The notes beneath the pieces were generated by a model that was not told the origin of the DNA, ran no database searches, and worked only from the letters and a program-made list of their open reading frames with translations. From Streptomyces acidiscabies (lineage in GTDB: Bacteria; Actinomycetota; Actinomycetes; Streptomycetales; Streptomycetaceae), in NCBI RefSeq assembly GCF_020010905.1, contig NZ_JAGJBY010000001.1, positions 4,360,001-4,424,000 of the forward strand: a stretch of DNA of 64,000 nt. The letters run 5' to 3'. Shown piece by piece: positions 44,494 to 53,163 of this stretch (its first letter is position 1; every line of letters starts with the position of its first letter). Both the position numbers and the translations under genes were made by a program.

Positions 44494-44577
44494 CTCCGTT
44501 CCCCTTCGCTGCCGGCGGCCGGGTGCGCGTTGCCACGAGCATGCCCCGACGACCCTTACGGCGAACGGCAGTTGGCG

Positions 44578-44913
44578 CTACTGCCGGGGCGCCGGGTTGG
44601 CTTCCCGCTCCTGCGCGCCGAGCAGCGCGGCGAGGAGACCGGGGAAGCGCCCGTCGGCGTCGTCGGCGCGCAGGGAGTTGAGCTTGGTCGTCCCCACGTA
44701 GTACTGCCGGATGACCCCGGCCTCGCGCAGCACGTTGAAGTGATGGGTACGCGTGGACAGCGACACCGGCGTGACGAACGTCCCGCAGCTCAAGTCCTCT
44801 GCGGCGCGGGCGAGTTGGGCGACGATGTCACGCCGTACCGGATCGGCGAGGGCCTCCAGGAACTGCTGGAGCGGGACGTCGGCCAGATCGGGGTGGTCGA
44901 TGGTGCGGGCCAA
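44578..44913 (-). CDS. ArsR family winged-helix regulator
   Basis: A 111-residue regulator. The core LADPVRRDIVAQLAR is the ArsR helix 2-3 signature, followed by STRTHHFNVLREAGVIRQYY, the recognition helix and wing. It has no metal-binding CxC motif. The only in-frame start near the expected N-terminus is TTG 44913. It lies 45 bp downstream of the MarR gene on the same strand, so the two may be cotranscribed. Confidence 0.85.
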   Translation of the reverse strand: MARTIDHPDLADVPLQQFLEALADPVRRDIVAQLARAAEDLSCGTFVTPVSLSTRTHHFNVLREAGVIRQYYVGTTKLNSLRADDADGRFPGLLAALLGAQEREANPAPRQ

Positions 44914-44958
44914 CGGGGACTCCAGCGAGGCGAGAGGCGTGGGGATGGTGCAATCAGA

Positions 44959-45390
44959 TCATCGTACGGAGGATTCGCCCGCAGCGTTGTACCGCACCAG
45001 ATACCCGGCGAACCGCTCCAGATCCTCCACAGCCCACCCGTCGAGCCGCTCCCGGAACGCCTCGCGCCGGCTCTCGGTGACCTGCGCGAGGATCTGCCGC
45101 CCGGCGTCGGTGAGATACAGCCCCTGCACCCGCAGGTCCGCGGGGTCGGGGCGCCGCTCGATCAGCCCGGCCCGCTCCAGCGCCGTCACCTGGCGGCTGA
45201 TCGTCGACTTGTCGAGCCCGTGGTGCGCGGCGAGATCGGTCGCCCGTACGCCCTCGGCCTCCTCCAGGTATCCCAGCAGCGTGTACGACACGAGCGTCAG
45301 CTCGGGATGCAGCCGTCCGGCGCTCGCCCTGGCCCGCCGGGCGAACGCGGTCATCTCCCGCTGGATGGTCTCCACGGCCTCGGAATCCAT
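44959..45390 (-). CDS. MarR family transcriptional regulator
   Basis: A 143-residue winged-helix protein. The HTH is at about 50-80 (VRATDLAAHHGLDKSTISRQ) and the wing reads RRPDPADLRVQGLYL. A GGTTG-N7-CAACC inverted repeat lies 23 bp upstream of the start codon and is a likely autoregulatory site. It diverges from the PrmC-related gene. Confidence 0.9.
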   Translation of the reverse strand: MDSEAVETIQREMTAFARRARASAGRLHPELTLVSYTLLGYLEEAEGVRATDLAAHHGLDKSTISRQVTALERAGLIERRPDPADLRVQGLYLTDAGRQILAQVTESRREAFRERLDGWAVEDLERFAGYLVRYNAAGESSVR

Positions 45391-45413
45391 GCCGGACCTC
45401 CCTCCGCGCCTCT

Positions 45414-45430
45414 GGTTGCAGAGTACAACC
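45414..45430. promoter_or_regulatory. Inverted repeat, candidate MarR operator
   Basis: GGTTGCAGAGTACAACC has 5-bp arms GGTTG/CAACC and one further symmetric pair inside. It sits just upstream of the MarR gene that starts at 45390, in the divergent region with the methyltransferase gene. MarR dimers commonly bind TTG...CAA palindromes. Confidence 0.5.
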
Positions 45431-45629
45431 GGATACGGGGGGCGGTCTCGTCGGACCCGTGGGGTAGGGTGACGCCCGGTCGCGACAGCCGCGATGATCT
45501 GGAGACGAGGAGGTGGGACCCATCACCGCTGTGTCAGCACGGGTGCTCCCCCTCCGTATCGGCGCGGACCGCCGGCCGTAGGCGACCGTACGAGCGCCCT
45601 TCGTCACCCCGAAAGTGCTCGAAACCTCC

Positions 45630-46427
45630 ATGAATCCCCTGTTTTCCGCCCGTCCTGCCGTCATCATCGCCCTGCGTACAGCGGGCTGCGTCTTCGCCGA
45701 GGACGAGGCGGATCTGATCCTCTCCGTGGCCCGTACGGAAGCCGAACTCGCCGCCCTGGTGGCCCGCCGGGCGGCCGGTGAACCCCTCGAAGTGGTCGTC
45801 GGCTGGGCCGAGTTCGCCGGTCTGCGGATAGCCGTCGCCCCCGGCGTCTTCGTCCCTCGCCGCCGCACCGAGTACCTGGTCGACCGCGCCCTCGCCACCG
45901 CCCCGCACGCGAAGGTCGTCGTCGACCTGTGCTGCGGCTCCGGCGCGGTCGGCGCGGCCCTCGCCGCGTCCCTGACCCCGCCGGAACTGCACGCCGCCGA
46001 CGTCGACCCCGCCGCCGTGGCCTGCGCCCGCACCAACCTCACCCCGTACGGCGGCCGGGTCCACGAGGGCGACCTGTACGCGGCCCTGCCGGACACCCTG
46101 CGCGGACGCGTCGACATCCTCGCCGCGAACGTCCCCTACGTCCCCACCGGCGAGGTCGCCCTCCTCCCCACCGAGGCCCGCGACCACGAACCCCTCGTCG
46201 CCCTCGACGGCGGCACCGACGGCCTGGACGTCCTGCGCAGGGTCGCCGCCGAGGCCACCCACTGGCTCGCCCCGGGCGGCTGCCTCCTCGTGGAGACGAG
46301 CGAACACCAGGCACGGAGGGCGCTGGACGCTTTTGCGGCGGGCGGTCTGACGCCGCGCCTGGAGTATGACGAGGACCTGTACGCGCATGTCGTCCTCGGC
46401 ATAAGAGGACCGGGCCGGGAGGCCTGA
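45630..46427 (+). CDS. PrmC/HemK-related protein N5-glutamine methyltransferase
   Basis: A 265-residue methyltransferase. The N-terminal helical domain is followed by VDLCCGSGAVGAALA (SAM motif I) and AANVPYVPT, the NPPY-type motif in its N-V-P-Y variant, which marks the PrmC-related subfamily rather than canonical PrmC. The downstream ALDGGTDGLDVLRR region is also typical. ATG 45630 is preferred to GTG 45615. Its target may be a glutamine in a release factor-like or other protein. It ends 8 bp before a strong terminator. Confidence 0.85.
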   Translation: MNPLFSARPAVIIALRTAGCVFAEDEADLILSVARTEAELAALVARRAAGEPLEVVVGWAEFAGLRIAVAPGVFVPRRRTEYLVDRALATAPHAKVVVDLCCGSGAVGAALAASLTPPELHAADVDPAAVACARTNLTPYGGRVHEGDLYAALPDTLRGRVDILAANVPYVPTGEVALLPTEARDHEPLVALDGGTDGLDVLRRVAAEATHWLAPGGCLLVETSEHQARRALDAFAAGGLTPRLEYDEDLYAHVVLGIRGPGREA

Positions 46428-46435
46428 CGGGCGCC

Positions 46436-46481
46436 GGTGCCCCGCGCCGTCAGGCCGGGCCGCCTGACGGTGCGGGGCACC
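46436..46481 (+). terminator. Strong 19-bp stem-loop terminator
   Basis: Left arm 46436-46454 and right arm 46463-46481 pair over 19 positions with a single G-U pair, around an 8-nt loop. It begins 8 bp after the methyltransferase stop. The 13-copy repeat starts at the next base. Confidence 0.8.
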
Positions 46482-46715
46482 GCGCCCCCTCCGCCTGCGG
46501 CGCCCCCTCCGCCTGCGGCGCCCCCTCCGCCTGCGGCGCCCCCTCCGCCTGCGGCGCCCCCTCCGCCTGCGGCGCCCCCTCCGCCTGCGGCGCCCCCTCC
46601 GCCTGCGGCGCCCCCTCCGCCTGCGGCGCCCCCTCCGCCTGCGGCGCCCCCTCCGCCTGCGGCGCCCCCTCCGCCTGCGGCGCCCCCTCCGCCTGCGGCG
46701 CCCCCTCCGCCTGCG
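46482..46715. repeat. Perfect tandem repeat, 13 copies of an 18-bp unit
   Basis: The unit GCGCCCCCTCCGCCTGCG is repeated 13 times with no mismatch over 234 bp. The unit length is a multiple of three and has no stop in any frame, so long frames run through it: (PPPPAA)n on plus, and (AEGAPQ)n, Arg-rich and Gly/Ala-rich frames on minus. The exact identity of all copies suggests recent expansion. It is directly after the terminator and 171 bp upstream of the secreted-protein gene. Confidence 0.95.
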
Positions 46716-46886
46716 GCGGCCAGCTTTCGGCGCTTGACCTCCGGTGCCCCCTCTTCCGGCGCCCCCACCGAGCCCCCAAGAGTTGCCCCCCGTTCCCCAA
46801 CTCGCCCCCGTACATGGGCTGTACACGTCCCGCACCACCCGACAGACTGTTCCGCCGATCCCCTCCCTACCGAGGAGTAGGCCCCC

Positions 46887-47759
46887 ATGCCTCTGCGCCC
46901 CACCCGTCGGCTCCGTGCTGCCCTGGTGACCCTCGCCACCGCCGCGGCCGTCGCGTTCTCGGCCGCGCCGCCCGCTTCGGCCGCCGACACCTGGACCGAG
47001 GTCGGCTCCGACCGCGCCGACCCGCTGACCGAGAGCCAAGGGCTCACGTCCGTGGAGGTGCCGGCGAACAGTCCGAACCGGTACACCGGGATCGGGACGA
47101 TTCCGGTCGGTGTCAGCATCCGGGGCTGGAACCATGTCGGGGACCCGGACGCCGCGTCCGACGGGACGTACATCGAGCCGTACCAGCAGGACGCGGGCAC
47201 CTCGAAGATGTTCCGCGTCCAGTCCCCGAACGGCGCCTGGTCCGAGTACGTGCACGCGCTCGGCTCCGGCGAGGCCCTCAACAACTCGTGGGTGGCGATC
47301 TCGCCGGACGGTCAGTGGATGCTCGCGGGGGAGTGGGGCACGATGACCCGCTTCCTCGTCTTCCCGACCCCCGGCGTCAACCCGGCCACCTCCCCGGGCA
47401 CCAACCTCCCCTGGGTCACGACGATCACCCTCGACCACCCGGTCCGGGACGTCCAGGGCTGCGACTTCTCCGGCCCCACGACCCTCCTGTGCTCCTCGGA
47501 CGACCCGGCCGGCACACTCTTCGGCATCACGAAGCCCCTCCTCCAAGTCGACCTCGCGGCGAAGCCGAACGGCACGTCGAACGTCTCCGGACACGTCACC
47601 GCCCTGCGCCAGCTCCCCCTGCGCAGCGGCTGCACCGGCAGCTTCGAGACGGAGGGCATCGACTACGACCGCCGCAGCGGCGTCCTGCGGGTGATCGTGA
47701 TCTCGCCGGGCTTCTGCGTACTCACGGACAGCAAGACGTACCGCTTCACCCGCAGCTAG
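46887..47759 (+). CDS. Secreted protein of unknown function
   Basis: A 290-residue exported protein with a Sec signal (MPLRPTRRLRAALVTLATAA, cleavage near ASAAD at about residue 33). The mature part looks like a beta-rich domain with repeated aromatic and Asp/Gly turns (WVAISPDGQWMLAGEWG, VQGCDFSGPTTLLCSSDDPA) and four cysteines that may form disulfides, suggesting a propeller-like fold. ATG 46887 follows GAGGAG. I do not recognise the family. Confidence 0.78.
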   Translation: MPLRPTRRLRAALVTLATAAAVAFSAAPPASAADTWTEVGSDRADPLTESQGLTSVEVPANSPNRYTGIGTIPVGVSIRGWNHVGDPDAASDGTYIEPYQQDAGTSKMFRVQSPNGAWSEYVHALGSGEALNNSWVAISPDGQWMLAGEWGTMTRFLVFPTPGVNPATSPGTNLPWVTTITLDHPVRDVQGCDFSGPTTLLCSSDDPAGTLFGITKPLLQVDLAAKPNGTSNVSGHVTALRQLPLRSGCTGSFETEGIDYDRRSGVLRVIVISPGFCVLTDSKTYRFTRS

Positions 47760-47777
47760 CGATCCGATCGGTGGTTT

Positions 47778-47821
47778 CCTGGAGGTGTGGCGTGGTACGC
47801 GAGCCACTCCACACCCCCAGG
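47778..47821 (+). promoter_or_regulatory. Stem-loop overlapping a perfect Shine-Dalgarno sequence
   Basis: Left arm 47778-47795 and right arm 47804-47821 pair at 16 of 18 positions around an 8-nt loop. The right arm ends inside AGGAGGTGATC (47819-47829), which is fully complementary to the 16S rRNA 3' end and precedes ATG 47833. It could terminate the upstream transcript or partly mask the ribosome site. Confidence 0.5.
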
Positions 47822-47832
47822 AGGTGATCGCG

Positions 47833-48186
47833 ATGCGTGAGGAATCCGTCTCCGTCGAGATCGGCGGCTGCCACCAGGACGACGCCCGGATCGTGTTCGA
47901 CACGCTGCGTGCCTGCTACGCGTCCGACCGTACGGCCGCCGACGTCCCCCAGCGGCTGCACGAGACGCGCCCCGCCGTCTGGCTCGGCACCTTCGAGGTC
48001 GCCGAGACCCACACCTGCCCGCCCCCGGCCCACCTCTCCGCCACGGTCGAGGCCGACGCCCAGGGCGGCTACTGGGCGATCGACCGCCTCCGCACGACCC
48101 TCGACTCCCTGTTCACGGTCCGCGACCTGACGACGTCCTCCGGCGACCAGGAACGAGAGCTGCACGTCCTGCTCGGCAACAAGTGA
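47833..48186 (+). CDS. Small protein of unknown function
   Basis: A 117-residue protein that I do not recognise. It starts MREESVSVEIGGCHQDDAR, has a helix (ARIVFDTLRACYASD) and a central LGTFEVAETHTCPPPAHL segment with a Cys-His pair, and ends LHVLLGNK. The perfect ribosome-binding sequence before ATG 47833 suggests strong translation when exposed. It is 14 bp upstream of the AfsR-like gene and probably cotranscribed with it. Confidence 0.72.
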   Translation: MREESVSVEIGGCHQDDARIVFDTLRACYASDRTAADVPQRLHETRPAVWLGTFEVAETHTCPPPAHLSATVEADAQGGYWAIDRLRTTLDSLFTVRDLTTSSGDQERELHVLLGNK

Positions 48187-48200
48187 CCTAACCTGCCGGA

Positions 48201-51200
48201 GTGACGACCGAGTTGACCCTCCTGCCCCGAGTCTCCTGCCGGGGCCGGGAGATCACCGCGCCCCGGCTGCGCGGCCTCCTCGCCCTGCTCGCCGAGGAGC
48301 TGGCCACCGGCTGCGGGACGGCCCGGATCGTCGAGGGGCTGTGGCCGGAGGAGCTGCCGGAGCACCCCGCGAAGGCCGTACAGATCCTCGTCTCCCGGCT
48401 GCGGGCGCAACTCGGCGCCGAGGTGGTCGTCAGTACGCCGACGGGTTACCGGCTCGCCTTCGAGCCCGCCCAGGTGGACAGCTCCGCGCTGCTCCTGCAC
48501 GAGGCGGCGAGTACGCGGTGCGCGCGGACCGGGGACCACGCGGGCGCGCTCGCGCGGGCCGAGGCCGGGCTCGCACTGTGGGAGGGCGGCGCCGAGGAGA
48601 CGCCGTACGACCCGCTGGGCGCCCTGCGCGCCGACCGCGCCCATACCCGGCGTGCGCTGGTCCGGGCCCGCGCGCTCGCCCTCGCGAGGCTCGGCCGTCG
48701 TGAGGAGGCGCTCTCCCCGCTCGCCGAGGTCGTCAGGGAGGCTCCCCGGGACGAGGAGGCGCTCGCGGAACTCCTGCGCTGCGAGGGCGCCGCCGCCGCG
48801 CTGACCCGGTACGACGCCTACCGGCGCGACCTGCGCGACACCCTCGGCATCGACCCGGGACCCGAACTGCGGGACGTGCACGAGGAGTTGCTGAGCGCCG
48901 ACACGCCGCGCGTCCGCCACGGCGTGCCGTACGAACCCAACCCCCTGCTCGGCCGGGACGCCGACGTCGCCGCGGTCGCCGGGCTGCTGCGCACCGCGCG
49001 GGTCGTCACCGTCGTAGGCCCCGGCGGGCTCGGCAAGACGCGCCTCTCGCACGCCGTGAGCCACGCCGCCGAACAGCCGGTCGTGCACTTCGTGCCGCTC
49101 GCCGGGGTCACCACGGACGACGAGGTCGCGGCCGAGGTCGCAGCGGCCGTCGGCACGGGCATGCCGGACGCCCTTCTCGTGGCGCTCGGCACCCGGCCCA
49201 CGCTGCTGGTGCTGGACAACTGCGAGCACGTCGTCACCGGCGTCGCCGACCTCGTACAGACCCTCGTCGCCCGCTTCAAGGAGCTGCGGATCCTCGCCAC
49301 CAGCCGCGCCCCGCTCGGCCTGACCTCGGAGTCCGTGTACGCGCTGCCCGAACTCGGCGACCGGGCCGCCGCCGAACTCTTCGTCCAGCGCGCCCGCGCC
49401 GCCCGCCCCGGCGTGGACCTGCCGCCCGACACCGTCGCCGAGATCTGCGCCCACCTCGACGGCCTCCCCCTCGCCGTCGAACTCGCCGCCGCCCGCGTCC
49501 GCGTCCTGTCGGTCGCTGACGTCTCCCGCCGCCTGCGCGACCGCTTCGCCCTGCTCTCCGGCGGCGCCCGCGACGCGCCTGAGCGCCACCGCACCCTGCG
49601 GGCCGTCGTCGACTGGAGCTGGAACCTCCTCGGCCCGGACGGCCGCGCCGCCCTGCGCGCCCTGTCGGTGTTTCCCGGCGGCTTCGACGCCGAGGCCGCC
49701 GGGTACGTCCTCGACACCCCCGCCGACCCGCTCGACCTGCTGGAACAGCTCACCGGACAGTCCCTCCTCAAGGTCGCCGACACCCCCCACGGCACCCGCT
49801 TCCGGATGCTGGAGACCCTCCGCGAGTTCGGCGCCGCCCGCCGCGCCGAGGCGGCCGAGGACGAGGCCGTCACCGGCCGGTTCCTCACCTGGGCCCGCGA
49901 CTTCGGCCGCACCCACCACGACGTCCTGTTCGGTACGGCCCCCGTCCCCGCCTGGGACCTCGTCCGCGCCGAACAGGACAACCTCGTCCTCGCCCTGCGC
50001 CACGCCCTGGCCCGCTCCGACGGCGACACGACCGCCGCCGTCACCGCCGTCCTCGGCTCCCTGTGGGCCACCGAGTCCCACTACGCCCGCCTCGCAGCGC
50101 TCATCGAGGAGACCGGCGGCCCCCTCTCCCACCACCACCCGGGCGACCCCCGCGACATCGAGACCCTCCGCAGCGCCTCCGTCGTCGCCACCGGCACCCT
50201 CTTCATGGCCCACGGCCCGCACGCCGTACGCCAGTTGGCGACCCTGCGCCGGCTGCCGCCCGCCCCGCCGGACACCGTGCCGCGCGCCCTCGCCGTCGTC
50301 CTGGGCGCCATGCCGGACATCCACCCGCCCGGGTACGAGCGGCTGACGGAACTCTGCGAGGCGGACGAGCCGATGCTCGCCGGGACCGCGTCGACCGTCG
50401 CGAGCTATGTGTGGGACGCCGCGCAGGACACCGAGCGCGCCCTCGAACACGCCCGCCGGATGCTCGCCTCGCTCGCGCCCTCCGGCAACCCCGCCCTGCG
50501 GATGCTCGCCCACGGCCGCATCAGTGAACTGTGTCTGCGCACCGAGCGGGGCCAGGAGGCGTACGAGCATCTGCGCGCCGCCCACGACACGCTCGGCGAG
50601 TACGGCAGCTCCCACAACGACTGGTTCGACCCCGTCGGCGTGCGCTGGGCGCTGACCCTCGCCTGCCTCCAACTGGGCCGCGTCGACGAGGCCGAGTACT
50701 GGTACGGACTCGCCAGCCTCGACCAACGCCCGGAGACCGTCGAGGCGTTGAGCTCCGACCTCGGCGCCCGCGCGGAGATCGCGCTGGCGCGCGGGCGAGT
50801 TGAAGCGGGGCTGCGGCTGTGGCGGCGGACGGCCGAGGAGGTGCGGCCGAGCGACGCCGACCCGTTCATGGCGAAGTGGTCGCTGGAGGTGCGCGCGGGG
50901 GCGGTGGCGGCGCACGCCCTGAACGGGCGGGTGGACCAAGTCGCCGGGCTGGTGCGGGAGTTGCGGGGGCTGCTGCCCGGCCTTCCGCCGGGTTCCACGT
51001 ACGGGGCGGTGCTGCTCGCCGTCGCGCTGGCGGGGCTCGCCGAGGGGGATGCCGGGGCTGTGCGGCTGGTCGCGTTGAGCGAACTCGTGCCGGTGGCCCG
51101 GGACTTCCCCGCACTGTCCTCCGTCCGGGCCCGTGAGGCCGCCGAGCGGGTCGACGCGGCGGGGTACGCGAGGGCGCGGGCCGAGTACGGGGAGTTGGGG

Positions 51201-51260
51201 CGCGACGCCGCGCTTCAGTGCCTGGGTTCCCTCACGAACAGCGCCTTCGACCAGACGTAG
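48201..51260 (+). CDS. AfsR/SARP-like regulator (BTAD, NB-ARC, TPR)
   Basis: A 1019-residue regulator. An OmpR-type winged helix and BTAD domain occupy about residues 1-235 (GLWPEELPEHPAKAVQILVS, TLGIDPGPELRDVHEEL). The NB-ARC ATPase follows (about 245-520) with P-loop GPGGLGKT and Walker B LLVLDNCEH, then winged-helix and TPR-like repeats to the end. Such proteins activate antibiotic or developmental genes. GTG 48201 is used. The last 46 bp overlap the convergent ABC permease gene. No obvious biosynthetic cluster lies beside it, so the target is probably elsewhere or the adjacent exporter. Confidence 0.93.
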   Translation: MTTELTLLPRVSCRGREITAPRLRGLLALLAEELATGCGTARIVEGLWPEELPEHPAKAVQILVSRLRAQLGAEVVVSTPTGYRLAFEPAQVDSSALLLHEAASTRCARTGDHAGALARAEAGLALWEGGAEETPYDPLGALRADRAHTRRALVRARALALARLGRREEALSPLAEVVREAPRDEEALAELLRCEGAAAALTRYDAYRRDLRDTLGIDPGPELRDVHEELLSADTPRVRHGVPYEPNPLLGRDADVAAVAGLLRTARVVTVVGPGGLGKTRLSHAVSHAAEQPVVHFVPLAGVTTDDEVAAEVAAAVGTGMPDALLVALGTRPTLLVLDNCEHVVTGVADLVQTLVARFKELRILATSRAPLGLTSESVYALPELGDRAAAELFVQRARAARPGVDLPPDTVAEICAHLDGLPLAVELAAARVRVLSVADVSRRLRDRFALLSGGARDAPERHRTLRAVVDWSWNLLGPDGRAALRALSVFPGGFDAEAAGYVLDTPADPLDLLEQLTGQSLLKVADTPHGTRFRMLETLREFGAARRAEAAEDEAVTGRFLTWARDFGRTHHDVLFGTAPVPAWDLVRAEQDNLVLALRHALARSDGDTTAAVTAVLGSLWATESHYARLAALIEETGGPLSHHHPGDPRDIETLRSASVVATGTLFMAHGPHAVRQLATLRRLPPAPPDTVPRALAVVLGAMPDIHPPGYERLTELCEADEPMLAGTASTVASYVWDAAQDTERALEHARRMLASLAPSGNPALRMLAHGRISELCLRTERGQEAYEHLRAAHDTLGEYGSSHNDWFDPVGVRWALTLACLQLGRVDEAEYWYGLASLDQRPETVEALSSDLGARAEIALARGRVEAGLRLWRRTAEEVRPSDADPFMAKWSLEVRAGAVAAHALNGRVDQVAGLVRELRGLLPGLPPGSTYGAVLLAVALAGLAEGDAGAVRLVALSELVPVARDFPALSSVRAREAAERVDAAGYARARAEYGELGRDAALQCLGSLTNSAFDQT

Positions 51261-52027
51261 CCCAGCACCGACAGGCCCACCGCCCAGCCGAGCGTCAGCA
51301 GCGCGTTCGCCGTACCGATCGCCGTGCCCAGCAGCAGGCCGCGCAGGGTCTCGATCGCCGGGGAGAACGGCTGGTACTCCGCGAACCAGCGGAACCAGCC
51401 CGGCATGTCGTCCACCGGGACGAACGCGCTCGACACCATCGGCAGCATCATCAGCGGCAGGCCGAGGTTGCTCGCGCCCTCCGGGTTCGGGGAGGCGAGG
51501 CCGATGCCGACCGCGAACCAGATCAGGGCGAGGCTGAACAGGGTGAGGAGACCGGCCGCCGCGAGCCACTCCAGGGGGGTCGCGTTCGGGCGGAAGCCGA
51601 TGGCGACGCCGATCAGGAGCAGGGCGGCCAGCGCGAAGAGGGTTTGCAGGACGCTGCCGAGGACGTGGCCGGTCAGGACCGACGCCCTGGAGATCGCCAG
51701 CGTGCGGAATCTCGCCATGATCCCTTCCGTCATGTCCATCGACACCGCGACCGCCGTACCGAGCGCCGTGCCGCCGATCGTCATCAGGAGGATGCCGGGG
51801 ACGATGTACGCGACGTACGCGGAGCGGTCTGCGGGGCCGCCGGTGATGCCCGCGCTCATGACGTCGCCGAAGAGGTAGACGAACAGGAGCAGGAGGATGA
51901 CGGGGGTGAGGAGGATGTTGAGGGTGAGGGAGGGGTAGCGGCGGGCGTGGAGGAGGTTGCGGCGGAGCATGGTGAGGTTGTCGCGGAGGGCGTGGGCGGG
52001 GGAGAGGGTGGGGGCTGGGGTGGTCAT
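51215..52027 (-). CDS. ABC-2 type exporter permease (DrrB-like)
   Basis: A 270-residue permease with six membrane helices of the daunorubicin-resistance type. The NLLHARRYPSLTLNILLTPV start, the YIVPGILLMTIGG loop and the LGLPLMMLPMVSSAFVP region are typical. It pairs with the ATPase at 52024, with an ATGA overlap. The C-terminus is encoded opposite the end of the AfsR-like gene. It probably exports a lipophilic compound; the substrate is unknown. Confidence 0.92.
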   Translation of the reverse strand: MTTPAPTLSPAHALRDNLTMLRRNLLHARRYPSLTLNILLTPVILLLLFVYLFGDVMSAGITGGPADRSAYVAYIVPGILLMTIGGTALGTAVAVSMDMTEGIMARFRTLAISRASVLTGHVLGSVLQTLFALAALLLIGVAIGFRPNATPLEWLAAAGLLTLFSLALIWFAVGIGLASPNPEGASNLGLPLMMLPMVSSAFVPVDDMPGWFRWFAEYQPFSPAIETLRGLLLGTAIGTANALLTLGWAVGLSVLGYVWSKALFVREPRH

Positions 52028-53028
52028 CGGGCGTGCTCCTCGGTGACGGCAGGCTTGATGGTGGTATCGGGTGTGGTGGCCGTTGGCTGTGCAGTCAGCG
52101 CGAAGAACACGTCGTCCAAGTCCGGTGTGTGCACGGAGAGTTCGTCCGCCTCGATGCCGGCCGAGTCCAGCCAGTCCAGGACTGCACGGAGTTCGCGCTG
52201 GCTGCCGGTGCTCGGGATCTGGAGGGTGAGGGTCTCGTCGTCGCGCGTCGTCTCGCGCAGCGTCGCCGCGGCGTGTTCGTACGCCGTCGGGTCCGTGAAG
52301 CGCAGGCGTACGTGGCCGCCCGGAACCAGGCGTTTCAGCTCCGCCGGGGTGCCCTCCGCGACGATCCGGCCGCCGTCCAGGACCGCGATGCGGTCGGCGA
52401 GTTCGTCGGCCTCGTCCAGGTACTGGGTGGTGAGGAAGACGGTCGTCCCGGCGGCGACCAGTTCACGGACGATGCCCCACATCGTGTGCCGGGAACGGGG
52501 GTCCAGGCCGGTCGTGGGCTCGTCGAGGAAGATGATGCGCGGGCCGCCGACCAGCGTCATCGCGAGGTCGAGACGCCGCCTCATGCCGCCGGAGTACGTG
52601 GACGCGGGCTTCTTCGCGGCGTCCGTCAGCTCGAACCGCTCCAGCAGCTCGGCGGCGACCCTGCGGCCCTCGTCCTTGGCCAGGTGGTTCAGGTCGGCCA
52701 TCAGGAGCATGTTCTCCTCGCCGGTGATCAGCCCGTCCACCGCCGAGAACTGCCCGGTGACCCCGATCGCGGTCCGTACGGCGTGCGCCTGCGCACGGAG
52801 TCCGTACCCGCCGACCTTCCCGTCCCCGGCGTCCGCCGTCAGCAGGGTGGAGAGGATGCCGACGGCCGTGGTCTTGCCCGCGCCGTTGGGTCCCAGCAGG
52901 GAGAACACCGTGCCCGTCGGCACCTCGAAGTCGATGCCGTCCAGCACGGTCTTGTCGCCGTACGCCTTGCGCAGCCCGTACGCCGCGATGGCGAGCCGTT
53001 GTTCTGCCGGCATGTGTTCTGTCGTCAT
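52024..53028 (-). CDS. ABC exporter ATP-binding protein (DrrA-like)
   Basis: A 334-residue ATPase with Walker A LLGPNGAGKTTA, signature TYSGGMRRRLDLAMTL, Walker B IIFLDEPTTGLD and switch sequence VFLTTQYLDEAD. The C-terminal domain RLVPGGHVRLRFTD matches DrrA-type exporters. Its ATG is in the intergenic region opposite the MarR gene at 53164, which may regulate it. Confidence 0.94.
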   Translation of the reverse strand: MTTEHMPAEQRLAIAAYGLRKAYGDKTVLDGIDFEVPTGTVFSLLGPNGAGKTTAVGILSTLLTADAGDGKVGGYGLRAQAHAVRTAIGVTGQFSAVDGLITGEENMLLMADLNHLAKDEGRRVAAELLERFELTDAAKKPASTYSGGMRRRLDLAMTLVGGPRIIFLDEPTTGLDPRSRHTMWGIVRELVAAGTTVFLTTQYLDEADELADRIAVLDGGRIVAEGTPAELKRLVPGGHVRLRFTDPTAYEHAAATLRETTRDDETLTLQIPSTGSQRELRAVLDWLDSAGIEADELSVHTPDLDDVFFALTAQPTATTPDTTIKPAVTEEHAR

Positions 53029-53130
53029 GCGGCAGAGGATGCGGCGGGGCGGGTTCAGCGGGGTTTCACGGCGGTTTCAGGGCACGGGGCTGTGGTCAGG
53101 GGGGTGCCCGGGGTGCTGGGCTGAGCAGTC

Positions 53131-53144
53131 GGTGAAGTATCAAC
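53131..53144. promoter_or_regulatory. Weak copy of the MarR-regulon palindrome
   Basis: GGTGAAGTATCAAC matches the consensus found downstream (GTTGACACATCAAC) at 10 of 14 positions, with an intact ATCAAC half. It lies just upstream of a TACACT -10-like box at 53151-53156, which ends 7 nt before the MarR ATG and fits a leaderless, autoregulated transcript. Confidence 0.35.
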
Positions 53145-53163
53145 CACGTCTACACTTCCCCCC

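Noticed and set aside
46482..46715. CRISPR array
   Set aside because: The repeats are contiguous with no spacers and no cas genes are present.
46437..46880. Proline-rich protein (PPPPAA repeats) across the 18-bp array
   Set aside because: The frame starts inside the terminator hairpin, has no ribosome site and stays open only because the unit length is a multiple of three.
48069..51569. Minus-strand frame opposite the AfsR-like gene
   Set aside because: The plus strand has exact BTAD and NB-ARC motifs, and the minus frame shows none.
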